Under the pieces are notes generated by a model. That model was not told the origin of the DNA, ran no database searches, and was given only the letters and a program-made list of their open reading frames with translations. A DNA stretch of 64,000 bases from Nocardia flavorosea NBRC 108225 (GTDB taxonomy: Bacteria > Actinomycetota > Actinomycetes > Mycobacteriales > Mycobacteriaceae), in NCBI RefSeq assembly GCF_001613385.1, contig NZ_BDCG01000015.1, forward strand, positions 124,001 through 188,000, written 5' to 3'. Shown here piece by piece: positions 25,929 to 34,798 of this stretch (position 1 is the stretch's first letter; the number at the start of each line of letters is the position of its first letter). Position numbers and translations under genes: made by a program.

Positions 25929-26531
25929 TCACGCGAAGTGGGATTTGTAGATCTGCCCGTGCACGCCGACCGTGCGGTCCACGACCTGGGAGACGGTGAA
26001 ATCGGCCGCCGCCGAGAGGTAGGCGTACGCGGTGGCGCGGTCCATGCCCTTCTCCTGCTCGCGGAAGTCGAGGGCGTTGACGACGGCCCGGCGCATGGCG
26101 ATATCCAGATCGCCGGACTGGCCGCCCAGCGAACCGTCCGGATCGGAGAGACCGATCGGGATCCAGGCCTGCTCGGTTTCCCCGAACGGATAGGTGTAGG
26201 CGACCTCCGGTGCGTCCCCGGACCCCGGTGTGCAGACGGTGAGCCGGAAGGTGCCGCGCAACGAACCCTCCATCGCGGTGAGCGCGGCTTCGCCGTCCCC
26301 CATGGTCCTATGCGGGGCGTCGACATAGAACAGTGCGCCTTCGGCGAAAACCGGCAGATAGAAGGCGGATCCAGCGCCCAGCAGGCGGATATCGATATTG
26401 CCGCCGCCGCGGGTCGGGGGAATCGAATTGGCCGAGGCCGCTTCCGGATCGGTATCGGGGGAGAAGGCCACGCCCATCATGCGCATGAATGGTCGTAGCG
26501 GGAAGCGGACTTGCGCGTCGCCGTACGGCAT
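25929..26531 (-). pseudogene. N-terminally truncated acetamidase/formamidase
   Basis: 200 residues matching the C-terminal part of the FmdA/AmdA family: RFPLRPFMRMMGVAF, PPTRGGGNIDIRLLGAG, FYLPVFAEGALFYVDAPH, MGDGEAALTAMEG, then AYAYLSAAADFTVSQVVD. Full-length members have roughly 100 or more additional N-terminal residues with part of the active site. The frame is open upstream of the ATG at 26531 for about 55 codons to a stop at 26694, but this part has no family character. It is probably a 5'-deleted remnant; expression of a short form cannot be excluded. Confidence 0.65.
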
Positions 26532-26708
26532 AACGCCCAGGCCTTCCTCGATGGCAGTGAAGGTGGAGATATTGCCGTAGTCGGGCGGGCCGCCGGGTCC
26601 GGGCGCGATCGCTGTCCGATAGCTGTCGCGATGCGGTCCGGATCGTTCCCAGTGCCGGAAATGTCCCGGTTGTCCCGGTATGGAAGCCGCCCTCTAGTAT
26701 CGGCGGCT

Positions 26709-27119
26709 GTGAGGCATATCGGGCGGCCGCCGAACCTGGCGCGCGTTGTCGTTCTGGTATTCGCCCTTGTGGTCCTGACTTTCGGAATCCAGCACGGCCC
26801 GAACCCGGAAACTGCCTCGTCCGAGAAGCTTTCGTTCGTGCACACGGTAGTCGCAATGCACGAACCGATCGGTTACGCCATCGCGGTGTCTCCGGATAAG
26901 GGCAGTGAGACGGTGCACTGCCCTTATCACTGTGTCCGCGCCCCGGCTGTTCGCCCGCGGGTGGGTTACCTCTGGTACCCGGCCCTGTTGATCGCCGGAC
27001 TGCTGATCGCAGGTGTCTATTGCCGCCGGTGGGATATCCGGCCCCGCGCTGCCCGGCGAACCGCTATCGGGGCAGTGGGCGCGGAGTTGTTGCTACACCT
27101 CTGCGTTTGCCGGCGCTGA
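26709..27119 (+). CDS. small membrane protein of unknown function
   Basis: 136 residues from a GTG start. Two hydrophobic segments are seen, LARVVVLVFALVVLTFGI near the N-terminus and YLWYPALLIAGLLIAGVYC later. Between them lies a hydrophilic loop with two Cys (ETVHCPYHCVRAP) that could face outside. The C-terminal tail is Arg-rich. No family recognised. The frame is open further upstream, but that part overlaps the acetamidase remnant and has no protein character. Confidence 0.5.
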   Translation: MRHIGRPPNLARVVVLVFALVVLTFGIQHGPNPETASSEKLSFVHTVVAMHEPIGYAIAVSPDKGSETVHCPYHCVRAPAVRPRVGYLWYPALLIAGLLIAGVYCRRWDIRPRAARRTAIGAVGAELLLHLCVCRR

Positions 27120-27401
27120 CAATCCGTCGGTGAGCGTAGCTCGTCCATCGCCGCGTAAGCCCGCTGTGGTCCTCGGCTCCATCGGCAGCGTGCGCCGACG
27201 GGCATCCGGAAAGCACTGTGGGGCAGTCGTTCAGCCGGTGCGTATGCGTGACCTCGGGTAATTGGCGACGAGAAGGGGCGGCCATTGCTTCCGGTCGATC
27301 CACAAGCGTCACCGGGCGCCCCATTCGTGTCGGCGGTGCAGTCGTCGACGCGAATACGTCAGTGCAACAACGCTTTGCATCACCAGTCAGGAGAAAATTT
27401 C

Positions 27402-27737
27402 GTGAGAATCCGCACACCTCTGCTCACTCTCGCCGTCCCGATCGGCTGTCTGGCCTTCGGGGCCGGTACCGCTTCGGCGGTGACGACGGAGCAGACGCCG
27501 AATACGGTTACGGTGAACTTCACCGATGTGGAGGCGCGCATGATCGATGCGCTGGATCTGGGACCGGTTCTGGGTGCGCTGCCGCCCAATTTCACGCCGG
27601 AGGCGAAACAGCGGTTGGGGGAGAACCTCGCCGAATTCGCCGGTCGTGCCGCGCGAACCCCGGGGTCGACGCTGTCGGTGATCATCGATCAACCGGTGGG
27701 TGCCCCGCCCGGTATCGGTGTGACTGTTATCCCGTGA
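27402..27737 (+). CDS. small secreted hypothetical protein
   Basis: 111 residues. Signal peptide MRIRTPLLTLAVPIGCLAF with an AGTASA cleavage region. The mature part (NTVTVNFTDVEARMIDALD, SVIIDQPVGAPPGIGVTVIP) matches no family I know. The GTG start has AGGAGA upstream with suitable spacing and is preferred over starts at 27285. Terminated by a strong hairpin. Confidence 0.65.
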   Translation: MRIRTPLLTLAVPIGCLAFGAGTASAVTTEQTPNTVTVNFTDVEARMIDALDLGPVLGALPPNFTPEAKQRLGENLAEFAGRAARTPGSTLSVIIDQPVGAPPGIGVTVIP

Positions 27738-27750
27738 TGCGGTGAACGGC

Positions 27751-27784
27751 GGCGCCGCTCGGTCCGGGTGGGCCGAGCGGCGCC
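27751..27784. terminator. bidirectional hairpin terminator
   Basis: Perfect 12-bp arms GGCGCCGCTCGG and CCGAGCGGCGCC around a 10-base loop, between the convergent genes ending at 27737 and 27801. Confidence 0.8.
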
Positions 27785-27800
27785 TGCGGGCGGAGGGTCG

Positions 27801-28481
27801 TCAAGAGAGCGCGGCCCGGGCCTCCTCGAGATGGGATTGCCAGGCGTCGCGGTCCACGTGGTGGTAACCGGAGGCGCCTGCGACGAAAGCGCTCGATACC
27901 ACCATGTCCGGTTGGACGGTGGCCAGTATGTCCAGGGCGGCGAACAGGCCGTCTTTATCGCTGTATCCCGGGATGTATCCCACCCGCCAGCCCTCGCGGT
28001 AGCGCAGCAGCGTATCGCCGGTGAACAAATAGCGGCGGCCGTCGTGGCCGGGGACCATATAGCAGGTGCTGCCCGGGGTATGACCGGGTGTGGGAATCAC
28101 TTCCACGCCCGCATCGTCCACACCTCGTTCGGAGACTGCGATATCGATCGGTGCGTGGCTTCCGATTTCGGTGGCTTCGGCGGCCGGGGCGTGCAGGCGG
28201 CTGCCGAAGCGCCCGGCCACGGTGCGCAGCATCGGTCCGGCTTCGTCCTGGTGGCTCAGGTACTGGCGGGCGACCCCACCGAGTTGTTCGAGCCGGTCGA
28301 AGTCCTGGTCGCTACCGGGGGAGTAGAAGAGGATGTTCTGTCCGGAGGGCGGGGTCCACAGGTAGGCGTGGGTTCGTGGCCCGCCGGGGACGACGAACTC
28401 GCGGGTTTCCCAGAGATCGGGCGCCACCTGTTGCATTGTCGGTTCGATGGGGTCGGTTTCCCGGATTGTTTCGGTGCGCAT
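27801..28481 (-). CDS. MBL-fold metallo-hydrolase
   Basis: 226 residues (start ATG 28481; a TTG at 28502 is also possible). Metallo-beta-lactamase-like features: YLSHQDEAGP in the place of HxHxDH, IPTPGHTPGSTCYMVPG, YLFTGDTLLRYREG and a late His in SAFVAGASGYHHVD. The first metal motif is reduced (SHQDE), so metal binding may differ from the classic set. Substrate unknown. Upstream is AT-rich and may hold its promoter. Confidence 0.75.
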   Translation of the reverse strand: MRTETIRETDPIEPTMQQVAPDLWETREFVVPGGPRTHAYLWTPPSGQNILFYSPGSDQDFDRLEQLGGVARQYLSHQDEAGPMLRTVAGRFGSRLHAPAAEATEIGSHAPIDIAVSERGVDDAGVEVIPTPGHTPGSTCYMVPGHDGRRYLFTGDTLLRYREGWRVGYIPGYSDKDGLFAALDILATVQPDMVVSSAFVAGASGYHHVDRDAWQSHLEEARAALS

Positions 28482-28548
28482 GACCTGACGGTAAAACCTC
28501 AATAATGATTCAGGTCAAGGCCTCGGAATCGCGGTCTCCGGAGAAATT

Positions 28549-29679
28549 TCAGCGCGAAGTGATGAGCGGGACGAGCTGTTCGCCGGAGGTCCAGGCGCCG
28601 TGATGGCCGACCATCGCCGATTCCAGCGGTTCGGACTCCGGCCGCACCAGTACCGCGCCGCCCTCGGCCACCGCCAGCAGGTCACCGATGCGGTGCGCGA
28701 TCACGGGTTCGGGCGGTGTAGGGCCGAACCAGTGCTCGTCCAGTGCTTGCTCGCGCGTGACGACACGTGCGTGTCCGGCCAGTTCTCCGGTCCAGCGGTC
28801 GAAAGTATCGGACAGTGCGGCCGGCTCGCGGAGGTAGATGTGGCGTACGCGCGCCTCACCGGCGATCAACAGCACGCCGTCGTGCAGTCCGGGCCGGGTA
28901 TCCAGGTCGATGACGGGATCGGCGTGGACCATTCCGTGGTCGCCGGTGACCAGCAGTGTGCAGGTATCCGGGAGATCGGTGAGCAGATCGGCCGCGAAGG
29001 CGTCGATATCGCGCAGAACCGCGAGCGCCGCCGGGGATTCGGGACCGTGGAGATGACCGTTGCCGTCCAGATCGGGGAAGTATGCGTAGGCGAAACGCGA
29101 ACCCGTACCGGCATGGTCGGCGACCGCCCGGATTCCGGCGCGTACCTCGTCCAGTGTGGTTGCGGGGTGCAGGGTTCCGGTGGCCCGGAACGATGCGCGG
29201 GTGAGGCCGGAGGTCTGCTGATATCCGGGAATCACGTAGTGCACCTCGACCCCGTGGGCGGCGAGATCCTCGAGCCGGCTGGTGCCCGGCTGAACCGTTT
29301 CGGGCGGATGCGTTTCGCGGGCGTCCTCGCCGGTCGCGCCGTCGAGCCGCCAGCGCAGTGAATTGAACAGCCGGAGGCCGTCCGGGCCGGGGACGGCGAA
29401 GCTGTAGCCGATGATGCCGTGCGTCGCGCACGGGGTGCCCAGGGCCAGGCTGGTGAGGCTGGTCGAGGTGGTCGCCGGGAAACCGGCGGTGAGGGTGGTG
29501 GCGGTATGTGCCGCCAGCGTGGGGGCGAGGTCGCCGTGCCGGGCGAGCAGTTCCGCGCCCAGGCCGTCGATCAGCAGCACCACCACGTCACGGTTGGGTG
29601 CGATTCCCAAGTGGTTGGGTTCGTCCATTCCGAACGAGGCGGCGACGGAGGGCAGGACGTCGGCGAGTGAGTACGGCAT
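28549..29679 (-). CDS. type I phosphodiesterase / nucleotide pyrophosphatase
   Basis: 376 residues of the alkaline-phosphatase superfamily. First metal site VVLLIDGLGAELLARHG; nucleophile Thr in FPATTSTSLTSLALGTP; YAYFPDLDGNGHLHGPES; LVTGDHGMVHADP; final His in GHHGAWTSGEQLVPL. Together these give the two-metal site of nucleotide pyrophosphatase/phosphodiesterases. No signal peptide is evident, so it is probably cytoplasmic. Ordinary codon use and normal length. Divergent from the transporter gene at 29821. Confidence 0.88.
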   Translation of the reverse strand: MPYSLADVLPSVAASFGMDEPNHLGIAPNRDVVVLLIDGLGAELLARHGDLAPTLAAHTATTLTAGFPATTSTSLTSLALGTPCATHGIIGYSFAVPGPDGLRLFNSLRWRLDGATGEDARETHPPETVQPGTSRLEDLAAHGVEVHYVIPGYQQTSGLTRASFRATGTLHPATTLDEVRAGIRAVADHAGTGSRFAYAYFPDLDGNGHLHGPESPAALAVLRDIDAFAADLLTDLPDTCTLLVTGDHGMVHADPVIDLDTRPGLHDGVLLIAGEARVRHIYLREPAALSDTFDRWTGELAGHARVVTREQALDEHWFGPTPPEPVIAHRIGDLLAVAEGGAVLVRPESEPLESAMVGHHGAWTSGEQLVPLITSR

Positions 29680-29764
29680 CGCTACATATCGTGCCGTATT
29701 CGGCGGTTCGGGGGTGGTCCGTTCGACCGGGCGGTGGGGTGTCCGAATTGGTTAGATTGCATCA

Positions 29765-29789
29765 TGCATGTTATGTGTATTATGCACAT
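29765..29789. promoter_or_regulatory. AT-rich imperfect palindromes before the transporter gene
   Basis: An A/T-rich patch with overlapping short inverted repeats, TGCAT/ATGCA at 29765-29786 and ATGTG/CACAT at 29773-29789, about 32 bases before the GTG at 29821. It could be promoter plus operator. Weak evidence. Confidence 0.35.
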
Positions 29790-29820
29790 CGACTGAACTT
29801 TTCTTGCGAGGAGCAAGCTC

Positions 29821-32310
29821 GTGACCAAAACCGAACCCGCAGTCCGCCCCGGGGCGGTACTTGCGGTGCTCGCCTTCGCTGGGATCGTGGCGTCACTGAC
29901 GCAGACCCTGGTGATGCCGTTACTCGGGCAGCTGCCGGAGATCTTGAGCACCGACCCGTCGAACGCGACCTGGGTGGTGACCGCGAGCCTGCTGGCCAGC
30001 GCGGTGACCACCCCGGTCGCCGGCCGCCTGGGCGACCTCTACGGCAAACGCCTGGTCCTGGTGGGCTCGGTGGTTCCGCTCATCGTCGGATCGGTGCTGT
30101 GTGCCCTGTCCACGACGCTGTGGCCGATGCTCATCGGCCGCGCCCTGCAGGGGATGGCCGTGGGCCTCATCCCGGTCGGTATCGCCGCACTGCGCGATCT
30201 CCTGCCACCGGCGAAACTCGGCTCCGGTATCGCGCTGATCAGCTCCTCCCTCGGTGTCGGTGGTGCGCTGGGTATGCCGCTGGCCGCGGCAGTCGTCGAA
30301 TACAGCAGCTGGCAGTACTTGTTCTGGGGTATCGCCGTGCTCGGCGCGATCGCGGGCCTGCTGATTTTCCTGGTGGTTCCGGCGACCCCGCCGCGTGCCG
30401 AACGCGGCCGCTTCGACGTGCTGGGCGCGCTCGGACTCGGCGCCGCGCTGGTCTGCCTGCTGCTCGCCGTCTCCAAGGGGGCGAGCTGGGGCTGGACCAG
30501 CGTCACCACGATCTCGCTGTTCGCCGCCGCGGTGGTGGTACTGCTGCTGTGGGGCCTGTGGGAACTGCGCTCACGCGATCCGCTGGTCGATCTGCGGGTG
30601 ACCGCACGCCCGCGGGTGCTGCTGACCAACGTCGCGTCGATCGTCATCGGTATGGCCATGTTCGCGCAGGCGCTGATCTTCCCGCAGCTGCTGCAGCTGC
30701 CCGAAGCCACCGGCTACGGCCTGGGCCAGTCGATGGTGGCGATGGGCCTGTGGATGGCGCCCGGTGGTCTGACCATGATGCTCACCTCGCCGCTGAGCGC
30801 GAAGCTGTCCGCGCTCGCCGGGCCGAAGATCACCCTCATCGTCGGGTCGCTCATCATCGCCCTCGGTTACGGCGCGTCGGTGCTGATGATGGGCGAATCG
30901 TGGGGCCTGATGCTGGGCGCCATCATCATCAGCCTCGGTGTCGGTTTCGCCTACGGCGCCATGCCCGCGCTGATCATGAGCTCGGTGCCGGTCACCGAGA
31001 CCTCGGCCGCCAACAGCTTCAACACGCTGATGCGTTCGATCGGTACCTCGGTGGCCTCGGCCGCCATCGGCGCGGTCCTGGCGCAGATGAGTGTCGGCTT
31101 CGCCGGTGGAGTCAGTGTCCCGACCGAGAACGGTTTCCGGACCGGCATCCTGATCGGCTGCGGTGTCGCAGTGGCGGCCGCACTGGTCGCGCTGACCATC
31201 CCGACGGCCAAGCGTGCCGCCGCGGCGGCGGTCGCGGCCGCACGGCCCGATGAAGCGAAGGCCGAAGCGCATGCGGTGGCCGAAGCGGTCCCGGCCGCAC
31301 CCGCGGGACTCTCGGCGGAAGCCGAGCAGGTGGTCGACGATGTTGCGGCGGCGACCGCGGTCACCGACGACATCCCGGCCGCCCAGGGGCCGCGGCATGC
31401 GGCGCCCGCGACACCGGCCGTTGCTCCGGCGCAGCGCAACGGTGCCAGCGAACCCGCCCCGCAGCCGGCCGGCAGCGGATCGGTGCTGTTCGGCCGGGTG
31501 TCCGATACGCGCGGCGGCGCGGTATCCGGCGCGACCCTCACCTTGATCTCGCCCGCCGGGCAGCAACTGGGCAGAGCCCGGTCGGGACCGGACGGGTTCT
31601 ACGAACTGGCCGCTCCGGCGCCGGGGTCGTATGTGCTGATCGCCTCCGCGGAAGGCCGGCGGCCGGATGCGTCGACTGCGGTTCTCGGCAGCAACCCGGT
31701 GTCCTACGACGTCACGCTCAGCTCGCTGACCGGGCTCGAAGGTGTGGTCCTGCGTATCGGTGACGGCACGCCGGTGTCCGCCGCGATGATCACCGCCCTG
31801 GATCTGCGGGGTGAGGTCATGGCGGCAGGCGAATCCGATCACACCGGACGGTTCGAGCTCACCGGTCTCCCGGAGGGCGAGTTCACCATCGCGGTGAGCG
31901 CGTTCGGCTACCACCCGACCGCCGTCTCGGCGGAGGTGACCGGGCGGGACACCGCCCGCCTCGAGGTGCTGCTGCGCCCCGGCGTGCGAGTCGCGGGGGT
32001 CGTCAACGGTGGTGGACGTCCACTGGCCGGTGCGCTGGTCACCCTGACCGATTCGCTGGGCAATGTGATCGAGAGCCGCACCACGGGCGCGGACGGTTCC
32101 TATACATTCGGCAATCTCGCCGAAGGCAGCTACACCGTCGTTGCCACCGGCTACGCGCCGGCCAGCGCGCAGGTGCGGGTCGGGGAACAAGACGTCGAGG
32201 GCTTCGATATGGAACTGCGTGCCGCCGGCACAGACGAACCCGCCGAGCCGGTCGAGCCGGAAACCGGGCAGTTCGACGATCTGCCGGAGGTGCACAAAAG
32301 CTCCTGGTGA
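29821..32310 (+). CDS. MFS drug-efflux-type transporter with three C-terminal carboxypeptidase-regulatory-like domains
   Basis: 829 residues. Residues 1-470 are a DHA2-like major facilitator with about 14 hydrophobic segments and motif A GRLGDLYGKRLVLVG. An Ala-rich charged linker (about 470-550) follows. Then come three beta-sandwich repeats: GRVSDTRGGAVSGATLTLIS with DGFYELAAPAPGSYVL; GRFELTGLPEGEFTIAVSA; VNGGGRPLAGALVTLTDS with DGSYTFGNLAEGSYTVV. The C-terminus ends LPEVHKSSW. The last seven residues differ from the S14 C-terminus only at the first, and the DNA matches too (see 32281-32312). GTG start with GAGGAG upstream. Substrate unknown. Confidence 0.88.
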   Translation: MTKTEPAVRPGAVLAVLAFAGIVASLTQTLVMPLLGQLPEILSTDPSNATWVVTASLLASAVTTPVAGRLGDLYGKRLVLVGSVVPLIVGSVLCALSTTLWPMLIGRALQGMAVGLIPVGIAALRDLLPPAKLGSGIALISSSLGVGGALGMPLAAAVVEYSSWQYLFWGIAVLGAIAGLLIFLVVPATPPRAERGRFDVLGALGLGAALVCLLLAVSKGASWGWTSVTTISLFAAAVVVLLLWGLWELRSRDPLVDLRVTARPRVLLTNVASIVIGMAMFAQALIFPQLLQLPEATGYGLGQSMVAMGLWMAPGGLTMMLTSPLSAKLSALAGPKITLIVGSLIIALGYGASVLMMGESWGLMLGAIIISLGVGFAYGAMPALIMSSVPVTETSAANSFNTLMRSIGTSVASAAIGAVLAQMSVGFAGGVSVPTENGFRTGILIGCGVAVAAALVALTIPTAKRAAAAAVAAARPDEAKAEAHAVAEAVPAAPAGLSAEAEQVVDDVAAATAVTDDIPAAQGPRHAAPATPAVAPAQRNGASEPAPQPAGSGSVLFGRVSDTRGGAVSGATLTLISPAGQQLGRARSGPDGFYELAAPAPGSYVLIASAEGRRPDASTAVLGSNPVSYDVTLSSLTGLEGVVLRIGDGTPVSAAMITALDLRGEVMAAGESDHTGRFELTGLPEGEFTIAVSAFGYHPTAVSAEVTGRDTARLEVLLRPGVRVAGVVNGGGRPLAGALVTLTDSLGNVIESRTTGADGSYTFGNLAEGSYTVVATGYAPASAQVRVGEQDVEGFDMELRAAGTDEPAEPVEPETGQFDDLPEVHKSSW

Positions 32311-32312
32311 GC
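32281..32312 (+). repeat. third copy of the rpsN 3' end, fused to the transporter gene
   Basis: 29 of 32 bases match 21324-21355 (the last nine rpsN codons, stop and 2 more bases), in the same reading frame. Core CACAA[A/G]AGCTCCTGGTGAGC. It forms the last codons of the transporter. With rpsN it brackets the 11-kb insertion. Confidence 0.75.
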
Positions 32313-32340
32313 CGAAGCGCTGAATACAGAAACGAGAACA

Positions 32341-32374
32341 GGGCCCCGGAGAAACCGCTCCGGGGCCCTTGTTT
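32341..32374 (+). terminator. strong hairpin terminator after the transporter
   Basis: Perfect 11-bp arms GGGCCCCGGAG and CTCCGGGGCCC around AAACCG, followed by TTGTTT. A classical intrinsic terminator. Confidence 0.9.
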
Positions 32375-32534
32375 GCTCGATACCGGATACGCCGGGACTC
32401 CGGCTACTTATCGCCACCCTGGTCGTGGATTGCGAGCGTGATCAGGTTCACGATCTGCTACTGTCCGGCGGTTCCCCTTCTCTGCCATGAAGGCCCAGAG
32501 CGTCTGGTTACGGAAGTATTCCGGGGGTCTGATT

Positions 32535-32562
32535 TTGTCGTAAACGAGCCAGCTCCTACACT
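32535..32562 (+). promoter_or_regulatory. candidate sigma-A promoter for the rpsH block
   Basis: TTGTCG, 16-base spacer, TACACT. The leader to rpsH (32745) would be about 175 bases. The 434-base gap between transporter and rpsH otherwise holds only the terminator and no gene. Confidence 0.45.
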
Positions 32563-32744
32563 AGACCGGTTGCCAGGGCACATCTGTGTCCGTGGGCGGC
32601 TCCGCGTGGGCCCCCGGGCGATACGAACTCATCCGGCGGTGATTGCCGTCCGGACCAGCCGAATTGTTGTAGGCCCACGGCCTGCGCCCGCGTGGCGCGG
32701 GTGTTGTATGGGAACCGCAGCGAGAAAGGTGTCGAGGTCGAACT

Positions 32745-33143
32745 ATGACCATGACCGATCCGATCGCAGACTTCCTCACACGTCTGCGCAACGCCAACTC
32801 GGCGTACCACGATCAGGTGAAGGCTCCGCATTCGAAGCTCAAGGCGAATATCGCCGAGATCCTGAAGCGTGAGGGCTATATCGCCGATTACCGCACCGAG
32901 GACGCGACCGTGGGCAAGGCCCTCGTTGTCGACCTCAAGTACGGCCCCAGCCGGGAACGCAGCCTTCAGGGCCTGCGCCGCGTCTCGAAGCCGGGTCTGC
33001 GCGTGTACGCGAAATCCACCAACCTGCCCAAGGTCCTGGGCGGCCTCGGCGTGGCGATCATCTCCACGTCGACCGGTCTGCTCACCGACCGTCAGGCGGC
33101 TCAGCAGGGAGTAGGCGGGGAAGTCCTCGCCTACGTCTGGTAA
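32745..33143 (+). CDS. rpsH: 30S ribosomal protein S8
   Basis: 132-residue S8, a 16S central-domain binder and, in E. coli, the translational repressor of spc. Starts MTMTDPIADFLTRLRNANSA; conserved SKPGLRVYAKSTNLPKVLGG and the C-terminal GVGGEVLAYVW. A strong GAGAAAGG-type site precedes it. It starts the second part of the spc block after the insertion. Confidence 0.98.
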   Translation: MTMTDPIADFLTRLRNANSAYHDQVKAPHSKLKANIAEILKREGYIADYRTEDATVGKALVVDLKYGPSRERSLQGLRRVSKPGLRVYAKSTNLPKVLGGLGVAIISTSTGLLTDRQAAQQGVGGEVLAYVW

Positions 33144-33156
33144 GGGAGGTACGGAC

Positions 33157-33693
33157 ATGTCGCGTATCGGCAAAGACCCCGTCGTGATTCCCTCGGGTGT
33201 CGAGGTGACCATCAACGGCCAGGACGTCGCCGTGAAGGGCCCGAAGGGTCAGCTCGCGCTGACCGTTTCCGAGCCGATCACCGTCGCGCAGGAAGACGGC
33301 CGCCTGGTGGTTTCCCGCCCGGACGACGAGCGCCGCAATCGCTCGCTGCACGGCCTGACCCGGACGCTGATCGACAATATGGTCACCGGTGTCACCAAGG
33401 GCTACGAGAAGAAGATGGAAATCTTCGGCGTCGGCTACCGCGTGCAGCAGAAGGGCAGCAACCTCGAGTTCGCCCTCGGCTACAGCCATCCGGTGCCGAT
33501 CGAGGCGCCCGACGGCATCACCTTCGCGGTGGAATCGCCCACCAAATTCTCCGTATCCGGGATCGACAAGCAGAAGGTCGGCCAGATTTCGGCGGTTATC
33601 CACGGCCTGCGCAAGCCCGACCCGTACAAGGGCAAGGGCATCCGCTACGCCGGCGAGGTCGTTCGCCGCAAGGTCGGAAAGACGGGTAAGTGA
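33157..33693 (+). CDS. rplF: 50S ribosomal protein L6
   Basis: 178-residue L6 near the sarcin-ricin loop. MSRIGKDPVVIPSGVEVTI at the start, EIFGVGYRVQQKG in the middle and RKPDPYKGKGIRYAGE near the end. 13 bases after rpsH with GGGAGG upstream. Confidence 0.98.
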   Translation: MSRIGKDPVVIPSGVEVTINGQDVAVKGPKGQLALTVSEPITVAQEDGRLVVSRPDDERRNRSLHGLTRTLIDNMVTGVTKGYEKKMEIFGVGYRVQQKGSNLEFALGYSHPVPIEAPDGITFAVESPTKFSVSGIDKQKVGQISAVIHGLRKPDPYKGKGIRYAGEVVRRKVGKTGK

Positions 33694-33695
33694 TC

Positions 33696-34103
33696 ATGGC
33701 GCAAACCGAGAACCAGAAGTCCAAGCGCATTCCGCTGGGCAAGGATGTTTCGACCCGCCGTCGGCTGTCCAAGGCGCGGCGGCACTTCCGCCTGCGCAAG
33801 AAGATCGAGGGCACCAGCGTCCGGCCGCGGCTGATCGTGCAGCGCTCCTCGCGGCATCTGCATGTGCAGCTCATCGACGATTCGGCCGGTCGCACCCTGG
33901 CCTCGGCCTCGACCATCGAAGCCGATGTGCGGGCGCTGGACGGCGACAAGACCGCCAAGGGCAAGAAGGTCGGCGAACTGATCGCCGAGCGTGCCAAGGC
34001 TGCCGGTGTGGAGGCCGTGGTGTTCGACCGTGGCGGTCACGACTACCACGGCCGGATCGCGGCGCTCGCCGACGCCGCCCGGGAAGGCGGGTTGAAGTTC
34101 TGA
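33696..34103 (+). CDS. rplR: 50S ribosomal protein L18
   Basis: 135-residue L18, binds 5S rRNA with L5. Contains RRHFRLRKKIEGTSVRPRL, SSRHLHVQLIDDSAG and the C-terminal RIAALADAAREGGLKF. The ATG at 33696 (MAQTENQ) is preferred to a GTG at 33690 that overlaps the rplF stop. Confidence 0.97.
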   Translation: MAQTENQKSKRIPLGKDVSTRRRLSKARRHFRLRKKIEGTSVRPRLIVQRSSRHLHVQLIDDSAGRTLASASTIEADVRALDGDKTAKGKKVGELIAERAKAAGVEAVVFDRGGHDYHGRIAALADAAREGGLKF

Positions 34104-34152
34104 TGATCATCGACACCACTGCACATACCAGCGTGAACGGAAGGAACGTCTG

Positions 34153-34797
34153 ATGCCGGGACGTCAACGGCGTGACGGCGGAAACGGACCCGCCGGACAG
34201 AACCCCAACGCCCCCGAGGGCGGCCGCGACAACCGTCGCGGCGGCGGCGACCGCCGCGGCGATCGTCGTAACGATCCCGCCGAGAAGAACCAGCTCGAGC
34301 GCGTCGTAGCGATCAACCGCGTTTCCAAGGTCGTCAAGGGCGGCCGGCGCTTCAGCTTCACCGCCCTCGTCATCGTGGGCGACGGCAACGGCCTGGTCGG
34401 TGTCGGCTACGGCAAGGCCAAGGAAGTTCCCGCGGCCATCCAGAAGGGTGTCGAGGAAGCGCGTAAGGGCTTCTTCCGCGTCCCGATGATCGGCTCCACC
34501 ATCACCCACCCGGTGCAGGGCGAAGCGGCGGCCGGTGTCGTCATGCTGCGTCCGGCCTCCCCGGGTACCGGTGTGATCGCCGGTGGCGCCGCGCGTGCCG
34601 TACTGGAATGCGCGGGCATCCACGACATCCTGGCCAAGTCGCTCGGTAGCGACAACGCGATCAACGTCGTCCACGCGACCGTCGCCGCACTCAAGATGCT
34701 GCAGCGGCCGGAAGAGGTCGCGGCGCGCCGCGGTCTGCCGATCGAGGACGTCGCTCCCGCGGGCATGCTGCGTGCCCGTGCCGGACAAGGAGTCTGA
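34153..34797 (+). CDS. rpsE: 30S ribosomal protein S5
   Basis: 214-residue S5, which lines the mRNA channel. A Gly/Arg/Asp-rich N-terminal extension of about 45 residues, common in actinobacteria, precedes the domain RVVAINRVSKVVKGGRRFSF, then GNGLVGVGYGKAKEVP and ARAVLECAGIHDILAKSLG. rpmD follows after 1 base. Confidence 0.98.
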   Translation: MPGRQRRDGGNGPAGQNPNAPEGGRDNRRGGGDRRGDRRNDPAEKNQLERVVAINRVSKVVKGGRRFSFTALVIVGDGNGLVGVGYGKAKEVPAAIQKGVEEARKGFFRVPMIGSTITHPVQGEAAAGVVMLRPASPGTGVIAGGAARAVLECAGIHDILAKSLGSDNAINVVHATVAALKMLQRPEEVAARRGLPIEDVAPAGMLRARAGQGV

Positions 34798-34798
34798 T

